DNA of 21,645 nt. It comes from Anammoximicrobium sp964486845. Its GTDB lineage: Bacteria > Planctomycetota > Planctomycetia > Pirellulales > Pirellulaceae. The position numbers and the translations under genes were made by a program. Location: assembly GCA_964486845.1 (NCBI GenBank), contig CAZAQY010000141.1:1-21645 (forward strand). The letters run 5' to 3'. Positions 16,287 to 21,645 of this stretch are shown here, piece after piece. Under the pieces are notes generated by a model. It searched no databases. It was not told the DNA's origin and saw only the letters and a list, made by a program, of their open reading frames with translations. Numbering within the stretch: position 1 is the stretch's first letter; each line of letters begins with the position of its first letter.

Positions 16287-16514
16287 GCAGGACGAATGTG
16301 GCCGCTTAGACGGCTTATACAGCCAAACTTAACGAATTTGAGTCAAGTTTTCGGATCAAATTCACCTCGAACTTGCTGGAGCAACGCGGCCGAGCGGCTC
16401 CGTTTGGTACATTCGTATTTTGTGAAGGATTAGGTGAAAGATTAGGAGTTCCAGGTTCCGGCGCACCCGGCCATGTTTGCTCGACACCTTGACTTGACAC
16501 CTGGGAGCTGCATC
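16287..16514. other. Intergenic region with nested inverted repeats
   Basis: The 228 bases between the kinase and glycosyltransferase genes hold no gene. There is a small GC hairpin GCCG-CTTAGA-CGGC (16301-16314) just after the kinase stop. Two mutually exclusive dyads follow: GAATTTGA (16334-16341) with TCAAATTC (16356-16363), and CAAGTT (16344-16349) with AACTTG (16370-16375). The 12-bp repeat described separately lies at 16422-16445. Confidence 0.5.
16422..16445. repeat. Second locus of the 12-bp GTGAAAGATTAG repeat
   Basis: Two tandem 12-base units, GTGAAGGATTAG and GTGAAAGATTAG, lie about 70 bases before the glycosyltransferase start. The 17-base GATTAGGTGAAAGATTA (16428-16444) is identical to 4809-4825. 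The spacing and sequence match the cluster near 4740, so this is a dispersed repeat family. Confidence 0.75.
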
Positions 16515-18035
16515 ATGAACTTCAACCCGCACCTGCCCCACTCCGGGACGCGTTTCTCGGCGACGGCTGCGCCAGCCTCCGACTCGAATGACGATCCCGA
16601 CTATCTTGACCGGCCTTCTTACGATCTCGACAGGACCGGCGACGACGTGCCGGCAACCGGCTCGGACGCGCGGGAAGGTTTGTCTCGCTTCGCCGCTCCG
16701 TACGGCAAGCCTTCCGTGGCTGCGTTTTCCCGCTCCACGCCCGGCGCGCCGCCCAGCGCCGCTCTGTGGTTGCTGCACGTCGGCCCCTGTTTCATGAACG
16801 GCGGCTCCGAACAACAACTGATCGCGCTGGCCAAGTTTCTCGATCCCCAGCGCGTGCGGTTCGAGCGCTGCCTGGTGACGGGGCGCAAACACCTCGACGC
16901 GAACCTCGCCGCGCGGATGCCGGCGCGGGTGACCTGGGCCGACGCCGACACGATTCGTCGCGCGGTCGGCCAGTGCGACGTGCTGCTCACCTGGGGCCTG
17001 GCACTGAACGACCTGCTCGGCACCTTCAGCCGGCTGGCGCCGGACAAGCGCGTCGAGGTTCTGATCGAGGCCGTGGCGCGGCTGCCGGCGGCGTTCAAGC
17101 TGCTGGTAGCCGGCTGGGGCGATCACCGGGCGGCGCTGCTGGAAGTGGCCAACGATCGCATCCCCGGCCGCTACGCATTTACCCAGGCCGGCGACTATCT
17201 CGGCGATGTCTACGGCGCGATGGATGCGTTCGGGCTCGCGTCGGCGCACGAAGGGTTTGGGCTGGGCGTGGCCGAGGCGCTGCTGTGCGGCGTGCCCGTG
17301 GTGGCGACGCGCGGCGAAGTGCAGTCGCTGGCGCAGGAGCGGCTGCAGCCGCCCGTGCCCGGCTACGAGTGGTCCGATCAGGCCGTCATCAAGCGGACGT
17401 GGCCGGAATTCTATTCGCGCGTGCAGCTGGATTACCTGTCGCTGATTTTTCAGTGGTTCAACGAATCGTCGGCGAATCTGGCAATCGAGCAGACGCTGGA
17501 GCCGCGGCAGGAGCAGTTGCTGCGGATCGTGCGGCCGTTGGGCGAACGGTTGGTCGGAGCGGAGATCGGCGTGTACGATGACAGCACGTCGGCGGCGTTG
17601 CTCAGCGGCCTGCCCGGACTGCGGCTGTGGATGATCGGCCACTGGCGGCCTTACGAAGGCGAGTCGAGGCTGGGGGCGCTGGACCAGGCGGCGTTCGACC
17701 GGGCGCGAGCGCGGGCCGAGTGGTGGACGCTGCCCGCCGCGGACCGGCGGTTCGTGCTCCGCGCAACGTCGCTGGAGGCGGCCGAGCGATTTGGCCCGGA
17801 GTCGCTGGATTTTGCGTTCATCGACGGGTATTATCGGTACGAGCACGACCGCGCGGACCTGCACGCCTGGTGGCCGAAGATCCGCGCGGGTGGTCTGCTG
17901 TCGGGCCACGACTACGACGCCGCTCGCGACGCGACCGGCCCGTGGGGCGTGCGCCGCGCCGTGGACGAGTTCGCCGCCAACGTCCGGCGGACGGTGCAAG
18001 TGGGCAGCGATGGAGTGTGGTGGATCGAACGATGA
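16515..18035 (+). CDS. Chimeric protein: GT4-like glycosyltransferase parts fused to a class I methyltransferase
   Basis: The product is 506 residues from ATG 16515, chosen for GGGAG (16503-16507) 7 bases upstream over an in-frame ATG at 16473. Residues about 79-168 are the N-terminal half of a GT-B glycosyltransferase (WLLHVGPCFMNGGSEQQ, CDVLLTWGLALNDLL). At residue 169 (17019) it jumps to the second Rossmann domain (GTFSRLAPDKRVEVLIEAV, LLVAGWGDHR, ASAHEGFGLGVAEALLCGVPVVATR); the roughly 80-110-residue linker and interdomain section is absent. At residue 266 (17310) the GT domain stops before its C-terminal helices and an unrelated segment begins. From about 350 the protein is a Methyltransf_24-like domain (AEIGVYDDSTSAALL, LDFAFIDGYYRYEHD, GGLLSGHDYD). 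The frame is open throughout, but two apparent in-frame deletions make the glycosyltransferase unlikely to work. SGNH gene start is 25 bases downstream. Confidence 0.7.
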   Translation: MNFNPHLPHSGTRFSATAAPASDSNDDPDYLDRPSYDLDRTGDDVPATGSDAREGLSRFAAPYGKPSVAAFSRSTPGAPPSAALWLLHVGPCFMNGGSEQQLIALAKFLDPQRVRFERCLVTGRKHLDANLAARMPARVTWADADTIRRAVGQCDVLLTWGLALNDLLGTFSRLAPDKRVEVLIEAVARLPAAFKLLVAGWGDHRAALLEVANDRIPGRYAFTQAGDYLGDVYGAMDAFGLASAHEGFGLGVAEALLCGVPVVATRGEVQSLAQERLQPPVPGYEWSDQAVIKRTWPEFYSRVQLDYLSLIFQWFNESSANLAIEQTLEPRQEQLLRIVRPLGERLVGAEIGVYDDSTSAALLSGLPGLRLWMIGHWRPYEGESRLGALDQAAFDRARARAEWWTLPAADRRFVLRATSLEAAERFGPESLDFAFIDGYYRYEHDRADLHAWWPKIRAGGLLSGHDYDAARDATGPWGVRRAVDEFAANVRRTVQVGSDGVWWIER

Positions 18036-18060
18036 CCGTTTTTTCGGAGGAACAACGAAG

Positions 18061-19176
18061 ATGAGAACGATCGAAAGCAAGGCCCGGTTCCTGCTGGTCA
18101 GCCTGTGTGTGTTTGCCGCGTCGAGTGCCGTTGCCGCCGCGGAAGCCAAGCCTCAGGAGGCTGCGGCCGGCGCGGACGACAAAACCGTGTGGATTGACTG
18201 CCAGGACCTCGTCGTGGAGGGCAAGGGCTGGACGGACACCAAAGCCTTCTACGACCGCCTGCCGGCCAAGGCGGAAGGCAAGGTGCCGCCGTCGGTCTGG
18301 GGGCTGAGCCACCACAGCGCCGGGATGTGCGTCCCGTTCACCACGGACGCGGCGTCCATCCAAGTCCGCTGGAGTCTGCTGCCCAAGGGCAATCTGAGCA
18401 TGCCGCACATGCCGGCCACCGGGGTCAGCGGGGTGGACCTCTACAGCCAGGACCAGTCCGGGCGGTGGTCCTTCGTGGCGAATGGCCGGCCGGCGGGCGA
18501 GACCAATACGGCCCGCTTCGCGCCGCCTGCGGGACAACGGTGCCTGCTGTACCTGCCGCTGTACAACGGCGTAATCTCCGTGCAGATTGGCATTCCGAAG
18601 GGCAGCACCCTGACGGGCGCCGATCCGGCCGCCGGCAAACAGCGCAAGCCGATCGTGATCTACGGCACGTCCATCACTCACGGCGGCTGCGCATCGCGGC
18701 CGGGCCTGGCCTTTCCGGCGATCATGGGCCGCAAGCTGAATACTCCCGTCATCAACTTGGGCTTCAGCGGCAGCGGCAAGATGGAGCCGGAGATGGCGGA
18801 ACTGCTGGCGGAACTCGACCCGTCGGTGTACGTGCTCGACTGCCTGTGGAACATGTCGCCGGACCTGGTATCCACGCGCATCGAACCGTTTGTCAAGACG
18901 CTGCGTGCCGCCCGTCCGGACACGCCCATCCTGCTGGCTGAGGACTGCAGCGTCCGGAACATCTGCCCCACGGAGAAAGGCACCATCCTGCGCAAAATCC
19001 ACGAAAAGTTGACCGCCGAGGGCGTCAAGAACCTGCACTTCCTTTCCAGCGAGGGCATGTTGGGCGACGACACCGAGGGCACCGTCGACGGCTGCCATCC
19101 CAACGATCTGGGCATGATGCGTCAGGCCGAAGTCTTCGCCAAAGCCCTCGCCCCGCTGCTGGCAACGGAAAAATGA
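18061..19176 (+). CDS. Exported GxDLY / GDSL-type (SGNH) acylhydrolase
   Basis: The 371-residue protein has a signal peptide (about 1-27). An N-terminal beta-sandwich carries the GxDLY motif (GVDLY, 124-128), and a GDSL_3-type SGNH hydrolase domain follows: nucleophile Ser204 in IYGTSITHG, Gly block in LGFSGSGKMEPEM (233-245), Asn264 in DCLWNMSP, and the C-terminal Asp343/His346 in VDGCHP. All four blocks expected for catalysis are present. The fold removes acyl groups (for example acetyl) from carbohydrate substrates; the exact ester is unknown. GGAGG at 18046-18050, 10 bases upstream, fixes the start. It follows the glycosyltransferase/methyltransferase gene by 25 bases and is probably co-transcribed. 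Confidence 0.93.
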   Translation: MRTIESKARFLLVSLCVFAASSAVAAAEAKPQEAAAGADDKTVWIDCQDLVVEGKGWTDTKAFYDRLPAKAEGKVPPSVWGLSHHSAGMCVPFTTDAASIQVRWSLLPKGNLSMPHMPATGVSGVDLYSQDQSGRWSFVANGRPAGETNTARFAPPAGQRCLLYLPLYNGVISVQIGIPKGSTLTGADPAAGKQRKPIVIYGTSITHGGCASRPGLAFPAIMGRKLNTPVINLGFSGSGKMEPEMAELLAELDPSVYVLDCLWNMSPDLVSTRIEPFVKTLRAARPDTPILLAEDCSVRNICPTEKGTILRKIHEKLTAEGVKNLHFLSSEGMLGDDTEGTVDGCHPNDLGMMRQAEVFAKALAPLLATEK

Positions 19177-19433
19177 CGCGGGGGCGTTGCCACGACGAAG
19201 GCCCGCTTGGCGTCTCGTGGGATCACATGCAGACGCTCGAAGTCGAGATTCTTGACACGCCACAGGCGGCACTCCTTCAACCCGGTACCGGCGACGGCGG
19301 CGCAGCGAGTCCGGAAACAACGCTGAGGCGCGTAGGCGCATTCCCAAATGCTTCCCGGCCGGTTACGCTGTAGCTTTAACGATCCTGTGAATCATCACCC
19401 CCTCGCAACCCTTCCACCGGAGACACACCAGCC

Positions 19434-20882
19434 ATGACCCGAATGAACCGCAGACGCTTTTTGGAAGAGACGATCCTGAGTGCGACGGCCGTGGCGGCGG
19501 CCGGAGCGGCGCCCCGCGCGCTGGCCGGCGAGCAACCGAGCACCAGCCCCAATGAGAAATTGAACGTGGCCGTGATCGGCGTGCGAGGCCGCGGCGGCGA
19601 TCATGCCCGGTTCTTCGCCTCCCGCCCCGACTGCCAGATCACGTACATCTGCGACGCCGACCGCGACATCGGCGCCGGCGTTACCCAGAAGTTCGCCCAG
19701 GACGGGCGCAAGCCCAAGTTTGTCGAGGACATGCGGCGGATTTTCGACGACGAGTCGGTGGACATCGTGTCCATCGCCACGCCCAACCACTGGCACTCGC
19801 TGGCCGCCATCTGGGCGATGCAGGCCGGCAAGGACGTGTATGTGGAAAAGCCCATCAGCCACAACGTCAGCGAAGGCCGCCGCGTGGCCCAGGTCGCACG
19901 CAAGTACGGGCGGATCTGCCAGGGCGGGACCCAGTACCGTTCCACCGGCGCCAACCGCGCCGCTGCACAGTTCATCCGCGAGGGCAAGCTGGGCACGGTA
20001 AAGGTCGCCCATTGCTACATGTACCGCGGCCGCAATCCGATCGGCCCGGCGGGCAAGTACGATCCGCCTCCCAGCGTCGACTACAATCTGTGGGCCGGAC
20101 CTGCGCCGATGGCTCCCATCACCCGCAAGTCGTTCCACTACGACTGGCACTGGTTTTGGGACTTCGGCAACGGCGAGATCGGCAACAACAGCGTCCACGC
20201 CGTGGATACGATGCGCATGGTGCTGAACCTCCAGGGCCTGGGCCGCGGCGTGCTGTGCTACGGCGGGCGCGTGAAGTTTAACGACGCGGCCGAGACGGCC
20301 AACACACAGGTCGTGATCCACGATTTCGACGCCATCACGGTGGTGCAAGAGATCCGCAACCTGAAGACCAAGCCGCCTCGCTTCAGCGGCATGTGCATCG
20401 TCACCGGCACGCAGGGCTACCTGGCGTTGGGGGGCGGGACGAGCACCGTGTTCGACCTCGACGGCCAGCAGGTCCAGAAGCTCGAAGGTCCCAGCGACGA
20501 CCACTTCGCCAACTTTCTGACGGCGGTCCGCAGCCGCAAGCCGGAAGACCTGAACGCCGAGATCATTGAAGGCCACCAGTCGGCTGCGCTCTGCCACCTG
20601 GGCAACATCTCGTACCGCCTGGGCCGGGCGGCCTCGCCCCTGGAGATCCGCGAGCGGCTCGCGACGCTGAAGGCCAACGAGAACGTGGTGGAGACGTTCG
20701 AGGCGATCCGGACGCACCTGGCCGAGAACGACGTAGACATCGAGCAGGAACGACTTACGCTCGGCCCATGGTTGGAGATCGACTCCGAGCGCGAGACCTT
20801 TGTCAACAACCCCCAGGCCGACGCCCTGCTCACGCGGGACTACCGCAAGCCGTTTGTGGTGCCCGGCGAGAGGGAGATTTAG
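19434..20882 (+). CDS. Tat-exported Gfo/Idh/MocA family oxidoreductase
   Basis: The 482-residue protein begins with a twin-arginine signal (NRRRFLEET at 5-13, followed by an Ala-rich hydrophobic stretch to about residue 30). The NAD(P)-binding Rossmann domain starts with LNVAVIGVRGRGGDHARFF (43-61), followed by VSIATPNHWH (112-121) and the catalytic EKP (138-140) in YVEKPISHN. The C-terminal alpha/beta domain shows DFGNGEIGNNSVHAVDTMR (243-261), the substrate-side Asp/His motif of this family. Planctomycetes encode many such Tat-exported copies that oxidise sugars or inositols with tightly bound cofactor; the substrate here is unknown. GGAG about 13 bases upstream supports M1, with ATG at codon 4 as an alternative. 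It appears intact, unlike its convergent neighbour. Confidence 0.95.
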   Translation: MTRMNRRRFLEETILSATAVAAAGAAPRALAGEQPSTSPNEKLNVAVIGVRGRGGDHARFFASRPDCQITYICDADRDIGAGVTQKFAQDGRKPKFVEDMRRIFDDESVDIVSIATPNHWHSLAAIWAMQAGKDVYVEKPISHNVSEGRRVAQVARKYGRICQGGTQYRSTGANRAAAQFIREGKLGTVKVAHCYMYRGRNPIGPAGKYDPPPSVDYNLWAGPAPMAPITRKSFHYDWHWFWDFGNGEIGNNSVHAVDTMRMVLNLQGLGRGVLCYGGRVKFNDAAETANTQVVIHDFDAITVVQEIRNLKTKPPRFSGMCIVTGTQGYLALGGGTSTVFDLDGQQVQKLEGPSDDHFANFLTAVRSRKPEDLNAEIIEGHQSAALCHLGNISYRLGRAASPLEIRERLATLKANENVVETFEAIRTHLAENDVDIEQERLTLGPWLEIDSERETFVNNPQADALLTRDYRKPFVVPGEREI

Positions 20883-20952
20883 TGCCGTTTCCCGTTCGTG
20901 ACTTCGGCGATCCAGGAGACAGATCGGGTGCGGAACCGTTACCAACTCCCGC

Positions 20953-21509
20953 CTATTCGGGTTTCCAGCGGGCCAGGACGATCTGTTCGTAGGGCGATTT
21001 CCGGCCACGCTCGTAGACGCACAGGATCGTTCCGCCGGCGGCGACAGTCAGGTCGGAGTAGGCTGAGGGCCCGGCGTGCAGCAGTTCGCCGGCCGACCAC
21101 GTCCGGCCCGCATCGATGCTCTGACGCAGATGTTGAGCAGCAGTTTTTCGCCGGGCAACTCCGCAACGGTACACTCGTTCAAGCCCAGCCCGTCGGCCGG
21201 CACGAGTCCGCCCGCCTTCCATGTGGCCCCCCCGTCGTCGCTGTAGGCCACGCCGCTGCGATAGTCTTGCCCGATCTTGTCGTTCAGCCACAGCGGCTCG
21301 ATATCGCCGTCGTCGCGGGCGCTGGTCTTGCGCCCTTCGCAGAACGCCAGCACCACGCCGCGCGCGTTGACGGCCAACGCCGGGATGCGGTAGGTGTGGT
21401 AGCCGCCTTCGCCGGAGACGAACAGCGGCACTTGTTCGGGAGTCGAGCCGCAGGCGAGGGATGTCTACCAGCAGGCCCAGACCAGAATCGCGGCGTGGAG
21501 GTTTCGCAT
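20953..21509 (-). pseudogene. Decayed exported sialidase / BNR-repeat exo-alpha-sialidase
   Basis: From ATG 21509, with AGGAG 7 bases upstream (21521-21517), the frame encodes MRNLHAAILVWACW and then an in-frame TAG (21467-21465) inside the signal peptide. The same frame continues with TSLACGSTPEQVPLFVSGEGG and the sialidase start YHTYRIPALAVNARG, FCEGRK and DDGDI. There (about 21290-21305) roughly 90 residues are missing before 'RSGVAYSDDGGATWK' (an Asp-box) and NECTV. Around 21125-21135 a second gap with a frameshift removes another Asp-box region. The remaining frame reads 'LRQSIDAGRTWSAGELLHAGPSAYSDLTV...YERGRKSPYEQIVLARW' to the stop at 20953. Bacterial sialidases of this family are about 380-420 residues; only about 185 codons remain. 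With one nonsense codon and two deletions it cannot be functional as written. Confidence 0.78.
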
Positions 21510-21603
21510 CTTGTGGCTCCTGGAATCGACGTGGAAATCATTCACGTGAAAAACTGCGATCAGCGGACTAGGAGGCTCCTGACGAGGCCAGCCAAGAAAC
21601 AGG

Positions 21604-21641
21604 CGAGGGAAGGCCGGTGTCTTGCACTCGACCTTCCCTCG
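21604..21641. terminator. Strong hairpin at window end, likely terminator or palindromic element
   Basis: CGAGGGAAGG (21604-21613) and CCTTCCCTCG (21632-21641) are perfect 10-bp complements around an 18-base loop that itself has a GTG/CAC mini-stem (21617-21619 with 21625-21627). It lies about 95 bases upstream of the sialidase start. It probably terminates transcription of the gene beyond the window, though no T-run is visible inside the window. Confidence 0.5.
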
Positions 21642-21645
21642 ATCA

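Noticed and set aside
19252..19257. TTGACA as -35 box for the oxidoreductase gene
   Set aside because: The sequence 17 bases downstream is CTTCAA, not a -10 box, and the distance to the gene start is over 170 bases.
16362..21008. Long minus-strand frames over the glycosyltransferase, GDSL hydrolase and oxidoreductase genes (595, 509 and 537 codons)
   Set aside because: The plus-strand genes have signal peptides, catalytic motifs and ribosome-binding sites; the antisense products have none and are GC-bias shadows.

Overview
The window looks like a chromosomal segment of a member of the Planctomycetota, most likely Pirellulales-like. The base composition is GC-rich. Several planctomycete hallmarks occur together: a giant surface protein with an N-terminal LEPR-XLL-type sorting motif and a C-terminal dockerin-like domain, an ECF sigma factor beside a zinc-finger/Ser-Thr-kinase/WD40 protein, a PQQ-type beta-propeller, a Uma2 nuclease, a GxDLY/GDSL acylhydrolase, a Tat-exported Gfo/Idh/MocA oxidoreductase and sialidase-type BNR proteins. 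No rRNA, tRNA, CRISPR array or recognisable insertion sequence was seen.

Layout. 230-1111 (+) is a membrane-anchored spermidine-synthase-like protein. 1415-4689 (-) is a same-strand run read in the order exported PQQ beta-propeller, Uma2 nuclease, an 18-codon micro-ORF, a lipoyl H-like protein and a 2x[4Fe-4S] ferredoxin-type protein. The last three are linked by ATGA stop/start overlaps. 4874-7591 (-) is an exported right-handed beta-helix protein, preceded by an overlapping 42-codon ORF. 8037-9325 (+) is a broken GH115-like glycoside hydrolase. 9380-11214 (-) is a broken LEPR-XLL/DUF11/dockerin surface protein. 11656-16286 (+) is the ECF sigma factor and giant kinase. 16515-19176 (+) is a chimeric glycosyltransferase/methyltransferase followed 25 bp later by the GxDLY/GDSL acylhydrolase. 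19434-20882 (+) is the Gfo/Idh/MocA oxidoreductase. 20953-21509 (-) is a broken sialidase.

Functionally, the window mixes extracytoplasmic glycan handling (beta-helix, GH115-like, sialidase, acylhydrolase, oxidoreductase), cell-surface proteins and a phospho-signalling pair. The most distinctive intact module is the translationally coupled lipoyl H-like protein plus ferredoxin pair. No other glycine-cleavage gene is visible around it, so it may be a dedicated lipoyl/Fe-S redox unit.

A second window-wide theme is internal deletion. Four genes (GH115-like, LEPR-XLL protein, glycosyltransferase and sialidase) keep well-conserved ends but have lost central segments, sometimes with a frameshift. 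This is either real reductive decay or an assembly/consensus artefact, and it should be settled before any of the four is called functional. A 12-bp-periodic repeat family, two other inverted-repeat loci and a palindromic repeat read through inside the kinase gene are further non-coding structures. All family assignments are from reading the sequence; no database search was possible.
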